NCBI GenBank assembly: GCA_964642175.1
Contig: CAZXOK010000001.1
Coordinates: 682,001-746,000 of the forward strand
DNA: 64,000 bases
Direction: 5' to 3'
Origin: JANQGG01 sp964642175
Lineage (GTDB): Bacteria > Bacteroidota > Chlorobiia > Chlorobiales > Chloroherpetonaceae
Of this stretch, positions 46,385-55,493 are shown piece after piece. Numbering within the stretch: position 1 is the first letter of the stretch; each line of letters starts with the position of its first letter. Below the pieces are notes generated by a model. The model had not been told where the DNA came from and ran no database searches. It saw only the letters and a program-made list of their open reading frames with translations. Both the position numbers and the translations under genes were made by a program.

Positions 46385-46861
46385 TTAAACCACTTGAACA
46401 CCCTGCGATTTCAATCGTTTTTCGTTCTGTTTTTCCAGGTAGATACGAACAAGATATTGAGCAGCATTGACCACGTAGGTGAAATAAGCAGCAAAAGCTG
46501 TCCAGATGAGAGTTTCCTGAGAGAAACCTAAATAAGCCAATACAAAGTAAAGGAAATGCACAATGGTTGCGACAGTACTTCCGATATCTTCCCAGTAAAA
46601 CTCTGGTGAATAAACCCAGATGTCAAATAGTTCTTTTTCAAAAAAGGCACCGGTTACAAATAATACAACCAGGAATAAGGTTTTAATCAGCAATGCCCAG
46701 GTTACAATTTCGAAACTTTCTAATGAACCATTGTAATACATTACGGTTAAGATCACACCTATAATAAAGACAATAAACTGTATTGGTGCTAAGTAAAGCT
46801 GAACTTTGGTCCAAATCGAGTTATTTCGTTTTCTAAGCTGCTCAGGTGAATAACGAGGCAT
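46385..46861 (-). CDS. bchF: Vinyl (bacterio)chlorophyllide hydratase BchF (or BchV)
   Basis: Hydrates the C3 vinyl group before BchC acts. 158 aa membrane protein with four hydrophobic segments. The family start YSPEQLRKRNNSIWTKVQLY and the FYWEDIGSTVATIVHF motif are visible. Co-location with bchC favours BchF; BchV of bacteriochlorophyll c/d makers is close in sequence and cannot be excluded. First gene of bchFCX, 118 nt after the peptide-binding lipoprotein gene on the same strand. Confidence 0.9.
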   Translation of the reverse strand: MPRYSPEQLRKRNNSIWTKVQLYLAPIQFIVFIIGVILTVMYYNGSLESFEIVTWALLIKTLFLVVLFVTGAFFEKELFDIWVYSPEFYWEDIGSTVATIVHFLYFVLAYLGFSQETLIWTAFAAYFTYVVNAAQYLVRIYLEKQNEKRLKSQGVQVV

Positions 46862-46979
46862 AGATTCATTCTCCTTTATAAAAATTAATCAAAAACTCAA
46901 ACTAATAATGAAAATGCGTAAATCTAATATAAAACCGCTCCGAGTGCAAACTAAAAGTGTTGTTAAGGAAAGTAATTCT

Positions 46980-48671
46980 TTAATTTAATTCCCAGTCGAA
47001 GGCGTTATACAAAACCGCCAGCATATTGACTTCCACGTTTTTAATCCGCTTGTTAAATCCTTCAAGCTCGTCAAAATAATACAGAAATGTCCTTGGCTGT
47101 TCTTCGTGTAAAATTTTTTGATATTCGTGCCAGAGTTTTGTGGATTCACTATTCTCAAGCGGTGTATTTAATTTTGCTATCACTTCATCTAAGCGTTGGT
47201 GTTGAAACGCTGAAGAATTAAAGGGTGAACGCACAAAATCCGAGCCCCAGATTATGAGCTGAAACGGCAGGGTTTCGGCCGATAGTCCCGACATGGCAGC
47301 TTTATACCGGTATTCATTCTGATTCTGGACAAATATCACCGTTTCGGCAAATTTTATGTTGCAGGTTATGCCCAACTCTTTCAGATTTTGCTGAACAATG
47401 GTGCAGGCATAATTACGTCGTGCATTTCCGGTTGGTGCTACCAGATCGAATTCGAACGGTTGGCCATTTTTTTCAAGTAACCCGCCTGAGCCGATCTGCC
47501 AACCTGCCTGGCTGAGAAGCTCAGCTGCTATTTCCGGATTATAGGAGTATGGATGCAAGGTTGTATCCAGGATTTTTGTATAGGCCGGCGAAAGAGAGGT
47601 ATTGACGATGGTGGCATGCTCCCGGCCCATGAATCCTTCAACAATAGCCTCCCGATCAATAGCATGTGTCATGGCCTGCCTGACTCGTTTATCACCAAAT
47701 AATGGATTCGGTCTGATCTGGCCATTTTTACGAAACGCTTCCCCATCAATCATCAACCAGACTATACTATCAAAATTCCGATTCTGTACGGATTTAATAG
47801 TCAGGTTTGGATTTTCCTGCAACAGCTGATCGGAATCTTTTGGGTTGATACCACCGGCAGACATCAGCACATCAATTTTACCGGTTTTTAGCAATGTAAG
47901 CCTGGTGGTGTATTCGGGGATAATTAAAAAGGATAGTTTTTCAATTTTACCGCCATAAGGCAATACCGATGTTGGGTTGCTTTCAAGAACTAATTCCTGC
48001 TGGCGTTGCCATTTCAGGACTTTATAAGGGCCGCCGCCCACAATGGGTATTTCAGCTGATTTCTGACGAATTTCTTCCGGGTTGTAACGCTCAAAAATAT
48101 GCCTGGCAACCGGCATCAGGTCGTAAAAGTGATCCAGGATAATGTTATGGGCCATGGGATTTTCAAATGTTAAAATCAAGGTGGTGTCGTTGGGGGTTTG
48201 AACGGCACGCTCAAAATCCACGTTGCCTGAATCGTCTTTCAGCAAATCCATAACATAATGCTGGCGTGTGCTGGCCACTTTGGGATTTGCATAAAGTTCA
48301 TAAGAGAATTTAAGATCATGTGAGGTAATCGGTTTGCCATCCTGCCATTTGGCATCCGAACGTAAATGGAAAACAACTTGATCGCCTTCCCCGGAAAACT
48401 CCCATTTTTTGGCTAGACGTGGTTGGTATTTTAACTCACCTGAAGCGCTGTCAAAATAGGGTCTGACAAGTGTTGGGAAAATCAGATTGCATATTTCTCG
48501 AGAAAGTGAAAGCTGAATAAGTAAGGGATTGAGGTAATCGAGATCGGCAGCAATACCAAGTGCGATTTGGTTTTTGGGTGCAATTGTTGGTGAGGAGTCT
48601 GTTTTGCAACCCAAGCCGGTATAGCCGAGGATGAAAACAATGAGCAGTGCAAAAAGTTGAGTTTTTCGCAT
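46980..48671 (-). CDS. Family 5 (peptide-type) ABC transporter substrate-binding lipoprotein
   Basis: 563 aa. Lipoprotein signal ending in LGC (GYTGLGCKTDS, Cys22). SBP family 5 features: LAKKWEFSGEGDQVVFHLRS, AKWQDGKPITSHDLKFSYEL and DKRVRQAMTHAIDRE. Usual cargo is peptides, nickel or sugars. No permease or ATPase genes lie nearby, so it is an orphan. Directly before bchF on the same strand; a common transcript is possible but the gap is 118 nt. Confidence 0.9.
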   Translation of the reverse strand: MRKTQLFALLIVFILGYTGLGCKTDSSPTIAPKNQIALGIAADLDYLNPLLIQLSLSREICNLIFPTLVRPYFDSASGELKYQPRLAKKWEFSGEGDQVVFHLRSDAKWQDGKPITSHDLKFSYELYANPKVASTRQHYVMDLLKDDSGNVDFERAVQTPNDTTLILTFENPMAHNIILDHFYDLMPVARHIFERYNPEEIRQKSAEIPIVGGGPYKVLKWQRQQELVLESNPTSVLPYGGKIEKLSFLIIPEYTTRLTLLKTGKIDVLMSAGGINPKDSDQLLQENPNLTIKSVQNRNFDSIVWLMIDGEAFRKNGQIRPNPLFGDKRVRQAMTHAIDREAIVEGFMGREHATIVNTSLSPAYTKILDTTLHPYSYNPEIAAELLSQAGWQIGSGGLLEKNGQPFEFDLVAPTGNARRNYACTIVQQNLKELGITCNIKFAETVIFVQNQNEYRYKAAMSGLSAETLPFQLIIWGSDFVRSPFNSSAFQHQRLDEVIAKLNTPLENSESTKLWHEYQKILHEEQPRTFLYYFDELEGFNKRIKNVEVNMLAVLYNAFDWELN

Positions 48672-49000
48672 TTCCTAATGGTTTTTATCTGAAAAAGTAT
48701 GCCAAATATATCATTGATCGATGTGGATATAAAATCTTTACTTGAGAAAGTGGTTTGGCAGGAAAAGTATATGGGGGATCGGGTTGATCAACTTCAAGAC
48801 ATAAAACAGATCAGCCGGCACAAACCATGATGATGATTAACGGCTTGTGTTGAATTGGTCTGTATTGGGGCAAAAACTTTATTTGTAGTAGCCTTGCCAT
48901 TGGTTTCCTGTGAGGCAAGTTTGCCTGTTCTTTTTATCAAAGTCTGAGACAAATCGCGTTCAATATAGATGTGGTTTAACATGATACCCGGATTTAGATA
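48672..49000. other. 329-bp intergenic region
   Basis: Between the peptide-binding gene and a TPR-like gene, both on the minus strand. A 62-codon frame at 48794-48982 has no family resemblance and I do not call it. No hairpin of note. Confidence 0.4.
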
Positions 49001-49348
49001 TTAAGTGTACATCACAAAAGTCAGGTTCAGATTTTTTACTTCTTTTGATGCCCATAGAGTGGATTTATGTTCAGGATCAATACGTGTCATCAAGTCCAGA
49101 ATCATTTGCGATTTGATAAGTTTTCTGGCGCTTACCGAGATCAGGCAGCCACGATATAAAAATTCAAGGGCATTCTTATTCTCACCGTTATGAAACAACA
49201 ATTTACCCAGGTTGAAATAAGGCATGATCTCTGTTGGGCGGTACCGTAAAGCCAGTTTCCAATGATTAATGGCTTCTTGGTTTTGATTGGTAGTCATGAA
49301 CCGTTGGGCAAGTTTTGAGTGATGGTGATATTTTTCTAAATGTGACAT
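49001..49348 (-). CDS. Small TPR-like protein
   Basis: 115 aa. Residues about 8-75 form two tetratricopeptide-like helix pairs (AQRFMTTNQNQEAINHWKLA, MPYFNLGKLLFHNGENKNAL). No signal peptide. Likely a protein-interaction module; partner unknown. Stands alone between two intergenic gaps. The helix pattern supports a real gene, but the assignment is modest. Confidence 0.55.
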   Translation of the reverse strand: MSHLEKYHHHSKLAQRFMTTNQNQEAINHWKLALRYRPTEIMPYFNLGKLLFHNGENKNALEFLYRGCLISVSARKLIKSQMILDLMTRIDPEHKSTLWASKEVKNLNLTFVMYT

Positions 49349-49482
49349 TTTGATAAATGGATAGTGATAAGGTTAAAGGTCTATTACCATCACTAATGTA
49401 CGGGCTTAAAAGCATCGTGAATATGTAAGGGGGCAAGGCATGTGTGGGTCGTCACATAACAACGGGGGAAGAAGCTGCCTGG

Positions 49483-50439
49483 TTAAAACTCTTGGGTATC
49501 GGATTTACTAGCCTTTAGCAGGGCTTCTTCCAGAATCTTCAAGAGTTCTCCGGCTTGCGTTGGATTTATTGATCCTTTTTGGATAGCTACCCGAACTGTT
49601 TCCATGGCAAATGTTGCATATGCCGGTAAGAGATGAGGCATTTGAGAATCAAGTTCTTTAAGGTGTTTTGTGAGAGTCCGGGCATCACCGCGTTCAACCG
49701 GTCCGGTTAAAGCATCCTGTATATGCCGGGAGGCGCTTAAGTTCTTTAGTGTTTGCTGCATGATCGGTTCAAACACCTGATACGCATCGTCCTGGTTCAA
49801 ACCAAGGGATGATAAGATTTCAGAGGCCAGGTGGGTTAATGTAACCGTATAGTTGCTTACAAGAACAGCTGCCACATGATACAATGTTTTAGATTCCTTG
49901 GGTATGTACATCACTTTACCTCCCAGATCATGGATCAGTTGTTTTCCGGTTTCAAACCCTCTGTTATCAGTTGCCTGAAGTCCAAAAAAACAGTTAAAGA
50001 GCGACTCGGTTGGCTGAGAAAGACATGAAGCGCTGCTGAACGTTTGGAAAGGGTGCATTGAAAAACTAGTGGCGCCATTTATAGTTAAGTCATCAAAAAC
50101 GTCTGTAGAGAGGGCGCCGGAAAAATGGCCTATGGCAATATGCTCAAAATCAAGATCCAGTTGGCTTAATTGCTTGCCGATGCCTTCTATGGTATCATCT
50201 GGTGTTGCAATAAGTATCATGCTGGTATCTTGTGGTATAAGCTCCGGCTGGGTTCCATACGATTGAACATCAAGTTTTGCAGCCAGATCGCCTGCCTTGT
50301 TTAACGTTCTGTTGATCAGGCAATTAAACGTGTGGCCCTGATTTTTAAGGCGTTTTGCAACCAAAGAGCCGAGGGTTCCACAACCAATCAGGGTGATAGT
50401 ATGCTTCTCTTTTGGTGCTTTATTAGAATTAGCTTGCAT
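49483..50439 (-). CDS. DUF2520/Rossmann-like oxidoreductase
   Basis: 318 aa. N-terminal Rossmann motif GCGTLGSLVAKRLKNQGH (about residues 20-37) and TPDDTIEGIGKQL, typical of the DUF2520/ProC-like family. The C-terminal half is helical (HVAAVLVSNYTVTLTHLASE). NADP-dependent activity is likely, substrate not established; some relatives sit next to pantothenate genes, which is not so here. Divergent from bchI. Confidence 0.82.
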   Translation of the reverse strand: MQANSNKAPKEKHTITLIGCGTLGSLVAKRLKNQGHTFNCLINRTLNKAGDLAAKLDVQSYGTQPELIPQDTSMILIATPDDTIEGIGKQLSQLDLDFEHIAIGHFSGALSTDVFDDLTINGATSFSMHPFQTFSSASCLSQPTESLFNCFFGLQATDNRGFETGKQLIHDLGGKVMYIPKESKTLYHVAAVLVSNYTVTLTHLASEILSSLGLNQDDAYQVFEPIMQQTLKNLSASRHIQDALTGPVERGDARTLTKHLKELDSQMPHLLPAYATFAMETVRVAIQKGSINPTQAGELLKILEEALLKASKSDTQEF

Positions 50440-50850
50440 ATTGATTGTGCTTTAAGCCATGTATTTGTTGCTTCTAATTCCTGCTCAACTAAATATAAGT
50501 TAAAAAAAGGGGTGTGATTTATGAGAATGAAACACAAAAAAACCAAATTTATGCTCAAAAAATAGAAAATTCGTTTTTAGATTTGTTTTTTAACAACTAC
50601 CTTACTGGCTCAAATTTAGCATCTTCAAAGTGTAGTGTTGTTGCAGTAAAACTTTTCAAATACACAGATCACCATTTGAAAACGAACAAACACCATTTTA
50701 CGACACAATGGTCGGGTTAATTTGTGTATGATAACGAGTTAAATTTTCATCTTATAACTTAACAAGATCTCAGAATAGCACTAGTCAGAACTGAAAATCA
50801 AAAGTCTGTTCTTAGCTTTTCGAGTTAATCCAACTAAGCATATTTCAACT
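50440..50850. other. 411-bp divergent region upstream of bchI
   Basis: AT-rich gap between the DUF2520 gene (minus) and bchI (plus). It must hold the bchID promoter. I looked for a PpsR-type TGT-N12-ACA and for an Fnr box and found no good match. A 68-codon frame (50514-50720) is not convincing. Confidence 0.4.
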
Positions 50851-51963
50851 ATGAGTGAAGCATCAAAACCAACCACACGGACAAAAAAAACGACTACGAA
50901 GAAACCCACAACTACGGCTGCACCATCTAAGGACAAGAAAAAAACACCGGTTTTTCCTTTCGCGGCTATAGTCGGCCAGGAAGAAATGAAACTCAGCTTG
51001 CTGTTGAATGTAGTTGATCCAAAAATCGGGGGTGTTCTGGTTATGGGACACCGCGGTACCGGAAAAAGTACCACGGTTCGTGCTTTGGCTGATGTTTTGC
51101 CACTCATTAAAGTGGTGATCGGCGATTCTTACAATCGCTCATCTGAAGACTATAAAAAACTTCCGGGTAACGAGCGCACCCGCCCGAAAACTGAAGATGT
51201 TACCGTACCGGTTGTGGATCTGCCACTTGGCGCCACGGAAGACCGTGTTTGTGGCACCATTGATATTGAAAAAGCCTTAACCAGCGGTGTTAAATCTTTT
51301 GAGCCAGGTTTGCTGGCACAGGCCAACAGGGGCTTTCTTTACATTGATGAGGTAAACCTTCTGGACGACCACCTGGTTGATGTCTTGCTTGATGTGGCAG
51401 CCAGTGGTGTGAATGTGGTTGAACGCGAAGGTATTAGTATTCGCCACCCTGCCCGTTTTGTGTTGGTTGGCTCCGGTAACCCCGAAGAAGGTGAACTTCG
51501 TCCGCAGTTGCTCGATAGATTCGGTCTTCACGCCAGAATTAACACTATCACCGATGTTGCAAAGCGTGTTGAAATTGTAAAACGCCGTCGTGAGTATGAT
51601 GAGGATCCATTTGGTTTTGTTGAAAAATGGGAAAAAGAACAATTAGAGTTGCGTGATCAGGTTACTAAAGCCAAGAAGTTGGTTCAGAAGGTGGTTATGC
51701 CGGATGATATTTTAACCATGGTTGCTCAGCTTTGTATGAATTTAGGTATTGATGGTCACCGAGGTGAATTGACCATAACCCGTACCTCACGAGCTTATGC
51801 TGCTCTTCAGGGTAGAAAGAAAGTGACAATGGAAGATATTAAAGCCATTGCTGTACCGGCTATTCGTCACAGGTTGCGTAAAGATCCGCTTGAAACGATT
51901 GATCCGGGTGAAAAAGTAGAACGAGAGTTAGAGAAAGTACTAGGAGAAGTGGAGGTGGCATGA
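50851..51963 (+). CDS. bchI: Magnesium chelatase ATPase subunit I BchI
   Basis: AAA+ motor of Mg insertion into protoporphyrin IX. 370 aa. Walker A GHRGTGKSTT (residues 66-75), Walker B GFLYIDEVNLLDD, sensor VGSGNPEEGELRPQLLDRFG. The BchI hallmark GDSYNRSSEDY replaces generic MoxR sequence. Residues 1-33 are an extra Thr/Lys-rich tail. It overlaps bchD by 4 nt (ATGA). bchH is not in the window. Confidence 0.97.
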   Translation: MSEASKPTTRTKKTTTKKPTTTAAPSKDKKKTPVFPFAAIVGQEEMKLSLLLNVVDPKIGGVLVMGHRGTGKSTTVRALADVLPLIKVVIGDSYNRSSEDYKKLPGNERTRPKTEDVTVPVVDLPLGATEDRVCGTIDIEKALTSGVKSFEPGLLAQANRGFLYIDEVNLLDDHLVDVLLDVAASGVNVVEREGISIRHPARFVLVGSGNPEEGELRPQLLDRFGLHARINTITDVAKRVEIVKRRREYDEDPFGFVEKWEKEQLELRDQVTKAKKLVQKVVMPDDILTMVAQLCMNLGIDGHRGELTITRTSRAYAALQGRKKVTMEDIKAIAVPAIRHRLRKDPLETIDPGEKVERELEKVLGEVEVA

Positions 51964-53813
51964 TTGCCTTTACAGATATAGTTGGTTTAGATATGGCCAA
52001 GCAAGCCTTGTTGCTCTTGGCCGTTGATCCCTCATTAGGTGGTGTAATTATCCCGGCCTCGGTTGGTTCGGGTAAATCGTCACTGGCCCGTGCATTTGCC
52101 GGTGTCCTTCCCGAAGAAACACCTTTTGTGGATTTACCATTAAATGTCACAGAAGATCGGTTGATTGGGGGTTTAGACCTTGAAGCGGCCATTGCTACCG
52201 GTGAGCGCATCATTGAGCAGGGCTTGCTTGCCCGTGCTCATAAAGGGGTCTTATATGTGGATTCGTTAAGTTTGCTCGAAGCAACTGCTACCTCTCATGT
52301 CATGGATGCCATGTCCAGAGGCGCGGTATTGGTAGAGCGTGAAGGTTTAAGTGAAGTTCATCCCGCCGAATTTATGCTTGTGGGTACATATGATCCAACC
52401 GATGGCGATGTGCGTATGGGCTTGATGGACCGTATCGGTTTGATTGTACCATTTACAAAACAAAACGATTCCCGCGCCCGTTACGAGATTGTCAAGAAAG
52501 TAATGCGCGATACGCCCAACGAAGATGCCGATGATGAAGTGAAAATGCTGGGTGGTCTGGTTCAGGCCGCACGGGAACAATTGCCCCAGGTTGCTATTCG
52601 ACAGGAACAAATCGAAGGATTGGTTCAATCGGCTTTGGCATTAGGTGTTGAAGGTAACCGTGCTGATGTGTTTGCTATAAAAGCTGCCATTGCCAGTGCC
52701 GTACTTTCGGGCCGCAATGATGTTGAAGAAGAAGATTTAAAAATTGCTGCGAAATTAGTTTTGGTGCCACGGGCAACCCGAGTCCCTGAGGCTGAAGCTG
52801 AAGAGCAGGAACCGCCACCACCACCTCCGGAAATGGATGAAGCTCCGGAAGAAGAAACCGGCCAGTCTGATGATGATGACGGAACGGATTCAGATCCTGA
52901 AAACAAAGAGGAGCAAACCCCGGATCAGATTGAAGAGTTGTTGATGGAGGCTATTGATGCCGAGATACCGGAAAGTGTCCTGAATATTTCTATGGCGGCA
53001 AAGAGCAAAAGCCGTTCAGGGCATCGCGGAGAAGCGTTGAATAACCGCCGCGGAAGATTTATCCGCTCGCAAATGGGCGAGATCCGCAGTGGTAAAATTG
53101 CAATTATCCCAACCCTGATCGCAGCTTCACCGTGGCAGAAAAGCCGAAAAGAAGAGTATAAGCATCGCAAAGACTCTCTGATCATCATGAAAGATGATGT
53201 TCGGATCAAGAAGTTCCGTGATAAAGCCGGCACGTTGTATGTGTTTATCGTGGATGCGTCGGGTTCGATGGCGATTAACCGTATGCGCCAGGCCAAGGGT
53301 GCTGTAAGCCAGCTTCTGCAAAGCGCTTATGTGCATCGCGACCAGGTAGCCCTGATAGCTTTCCGTGGTCAAATGGCCCAGGTTTTATTGCCACCATCGC
53401 AAAGTGTTGAACGCGCCAAACGCGCCCTGGATGTATTGCCAACAGGTGGCGGCACGCCGCTGGCTTCGGCATTGTACATGGGCTGGCAGGAAGCGGTTCA
53501 AATGCGCTCTAAAGGCATTAACCAGTCTATGCTGGTTCTCATTACGGATGGGCGTGGTAATATTGCCTACAACATTGATGATAATGGAACGGATGAACCT
53601 CGCAAGCCAACCAAAGAAGAAATCGCTAAAGAAGTAGAATCATTTGCAAAGATCATCCAGGCCGATGGTGTGGATTCGGTTGTAATTGATACCCAAATGA
53701 ACTACCTCTCCAGGGGCGAAGCACCAAAGCTGGCCAAGGCGTTAGGTGGCCGGTACATGTATTTGCCGAATGCAAAAGCCGAGCAAATTGTTCAGGCAAC
53801 AATGGGCGAATAA
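51960..53813 (+). CDS. bchD: Magnesium chelatase subunit D BchD
   Basis: Platform that couples BchI to BchH. 617 aa. AAA+ half with a readable P-loop-like GSGKSS (residues 36-41), then a Pro/acidic linker (residues 280-320, a six-proline run followed by DDDD) and a C-terminal integrin-type I domain with the MIDAS motif DASGSM (432-437). Translationally coupled to bchI. A hairpin follows before a convergent gene. Confidence 0.97.
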   Translation: MIAFTDIVGLDMAKQALLLLAVDPSLGGVIIPASVGSGKSSLARAFAGVLPEETPFVDLPLNVTEDRLIGGLDLEAAIATGERIIEQGLLARAHKGVLYVDSLSLLEATATSHVMDAMSRGAVLVEREGLSEVHPAEFMLVGTYDPTDGDVRMGLMDRIGLIVPFTKQNDSRARYEIVKKVMRDTPNEDADDEVKMLGGLVQAAREQLPQVAIRQEQIEGLVQSALALGVEGNRADVFAIKAAIASAVLSGRNDVEEEDLKIAAKLVLVPRATRVPEAEAEEQEPPPPPPEMDEAPEEETGQSDDDDGTDSDPENKEEQTPDQIEELLMEAIDAEIPESVLNISMAAKSKSRSGHRGEALNNRRGRFIRSQMGEIRSGKIAIIPTLIAASPWQKSRKEEYKHRKDSLIIMKDDVRIKKFRDKAGTLYVFIVDASGSMAINRMRQAKGAVSQLLQSAYVHRDQVALIAFRGQMAQVLLPPSQSVERAKRALDVLPTGGGTPLASALYMGWQEAVQMRSKGINQSMLVLITDGRGNIAYNIDDNGTDEPRKPTKEEIAKEVESFAKIIQADGVDSVVIDTQMNYLSRGEAPKLAKALGGRYMYLPNAKAEQIVQATMGE

Positions 53814-53832
53814 CTGTAAGCTAAGAAAATGT

Positions 53833-53858
53833 AAAAGACTGCCCCGGGCAGCCTTTTT
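53833..53858. terminator. Hairpin between bchD and the convergent gene
   Basis: AAAAG-CTGC ... GCAG-CTTTTT with one mismatch and a short loop, and T-rich sequence on both sides. Modest, probably bidirectional. Confidence 0.55.
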
Positions 53859-54812
53859 TTATTCAGCCGATTTTTCCTGGTTTAAGATTTTCTTCTTTTG
53901 TTTTATCACGGCCCGCATAATAAACTCGGCCGAGGTATTGGCCGATTGCATTTCACCATAATTTAGATCTTTGGCATCTTCTTCCATTTCATCGGCCATC
54001 TTGGCGCCAGCTTTGCTTTGCAGGTAATTTTTGGCCGTAGTTGTCTGTGTGGCGTTCTTGGTTTCGGTGCGTTGCAGATAGAAATGCGAGATCATGTGAT
54101 AGACCACCCCTTTGCCATAGTTAAACCTGATCAATACCGGCGACTCGTTATAATGCTGTTTAAGCTCCCTGGATTTTATCAGGACATCCACACTGGACGT
54201 ATCCAGAATTTTAATTGGGTAAGACGAGCCCTCCAGCCACCATACCGGATCGGTTTCTTCATCCAGAAAGCCTTTAATCACCGGATCTTCCTGATTGATC
54301 ATTTCAATACGAACCACTTCGTCTCGAGTGGGTTTATTGTTATAGGCTACAAATCCGGGAAAAGCTATTTCAAGTACATGCTTGAGCGCCCAGTCGGTGG
54401 TTATCAATTGCCCGCCCTGATCAACAAAGGCTGAAAGCTTTCTGGCCGCATTTTTTGGGAACCCGCTTGCGCAATTGACAAAAACAGTTTGATGCGGTTG
54501 AAAATCAGCATCTTTAACCTGGTGCTGCCCGATGCGTTGGTAGGGGAGTTTCAGAACATCCAGAACCAGATGAATGTGGTCGTACGTGCCGTCAATCACC
54601 ACAAGGTCTGTTTTGGAAATATCTTCAATGATGGCCGTATTGGTATCATTTTCGGTTTTCAGGCGTTCGCGAATCAACTTGTTAGACAGCTCATAAGCTT
54701 TTTTCATCTTTGAATCCTTGGCCGGGGCAACCGGTTGCATGGTTTGCGTGGGTTGAGCCATCACAGACGAGGCCATCAAAATAAAAATTACCAGAAAGGT
54801 GAGTTTGTTCAT
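53859..54812 (-). CDS. Secreted protein with a class I glutaminase/ThuA-like fold
   Basis: 317 aa from ATG 54812. I chose this start because MNKLTFLVIFILMASSVMAQ is a clean signal peptide; the longer frame adds 33 residues with no such logic. Residues about 50-250 alternate strand and helix as in GATase1/ThuA or DUF4159-like proteins (DLVVIDGTYDHIHLVLDVLK, FVDQGGQLITTDWAL, GKGVVYHMISHFY). No catalytic Cys triad is obvious. Similar proteins accompany MoxR/VWA systems, which may or may not matter beside bchID. Function unknown. It is convergent with bchD. Confidence 0.6.
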   Translation of the reverse strand: MNKLTFLVIFILMASSVMAQPTQTMQPVAPAKDSKMKKAYELSNKLIRERLKTENDTNTAIIEDISKTDLVVIDGTYDHIHLVLDVLKLPYQRIGQHQVKDADFQPHQTVFVNCASGFPKNAARKLSAFVDQGGQLITTDWALKHVLEIAFPGFVAYNNKPTRDEVVRIEMINQEDPVIKGFLDEETDPVWWLEGSSYPIKILDTSSVDVLIKSRELKQHYNESPVLIRFNYGKGVVYHMISHFYLQRTETKNATQTTTAKNYLQSKAGAKMADEMEEDAKDLNYGEMQSANTSAEFIMRAVIKQKKKILNQEKSAE

Positions 54813-54892
54813 AAGAAGAGCCAGATGGTTAAGGTTTTTGAGAAGGAAATAGAAGTTTTTACAAGTGCGGGGTGTTTTTGTTTCAGAAGGGG

Positions 54893-55414
54893 CTAAATCT
54901 GCCCACTCCAAAACAGGATGGACAGCACCAGGGCGCCTGCTGATAACACCGAGCTGAGTAATGTGGCCAAAATCAACCAGAAAATCCTTGAGCTGTTTTT
55001 TGGTGCAATTACAATAACATCGGTTGAGTGAAATTTATCCTGGTTTTGGTTGATCAGGACATGCTCCCCGGCTTCTTTTACTTCGAACTCGCCAACCGGT
55101 ACAATGCGATTGCCCGAGAGATCCTTACGCTGCTCAGAGATACTCACACGATGAAAAACCGCCACTTTTTCCTGAGAGGGATTCATGATTTTAAATCGGG
55201 CATTAAGTGGAATAACGCCATCCAGGTAAGGACGCTTGATGGCAATTTGAAACGTATTTGCTGAGCCGGGGTAAAAACGGCAGGTGACATCCAGCGCCGG
55301 ATATTCAAATGTGTGTTTTACCGAATAATGCCTGATAAGCTGCCAAACACAAAACGTGAGCACAAGTGCGCTGAACACAAACACCAGTGGAAAAAAATAG
55401 TTGGCTTCAAGCAT
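54893..55414 (-). CDS. Two-helix membrane protein of unknown function
   Basis: 173 aa from ATG 55414 (MLEANYFF); an upstream in-frame ATG at 55444 is possible and neither has a clear ribosome site. One hydrophobic helix at about residues 4-25, a beta-rich soluble part and another hydrophobic helix at about 142-165. No recognised domain. Minus-strand neighbours are an LpxL-type gene upstream and the glutaminase-like gene downstream. Confidence 0.55.
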   Translation of the reverse strand: MLEANYFFPLVFVFSALVLTFCVWQLIRHYSVKHTFEYPALDVTCRFYPGSANTFQIAIKRPYLDGVIPLNARFKIMNPSQEKVAVFHRVSISEQRKDLSGNRIVPVGEFEVKEAGEHVLINQNQDKFHSTDVIVIAPKNSSRIFWLILATLLSSVLSAGALVLSILFWSGQI

Positions 55415-55493
55415 AATACAAGTTTGAGATACGATTCGGAACATATCAGGGTAATATCGTTAAAACCAGTTGGTTTAAAGAAATAAGGAATTG

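Noticed and set aside
48794..48982. 62-codon minus-strand frame
   Set aside because: No similarity, no ribosome site, isolated.
50514..50720. 68-codon frame upstream of bchI
   Set aside because: Low-complexity AT-rich sequence without ribosome site; more likely promoter DNA.
50440..50850. PpsR/CrtJ (TGT-N12-ACA) or Fnr-type site before bchI
   Set aside because: Only imperfect spacings were found; not better than chance.
50851..53813. bchID as a general MoxR/VWA pair
   Set aside because: The BchI-specific GDSYNRSSEDY segment, BchD linker and nearby bch and hem genes favour Mg chelatase.
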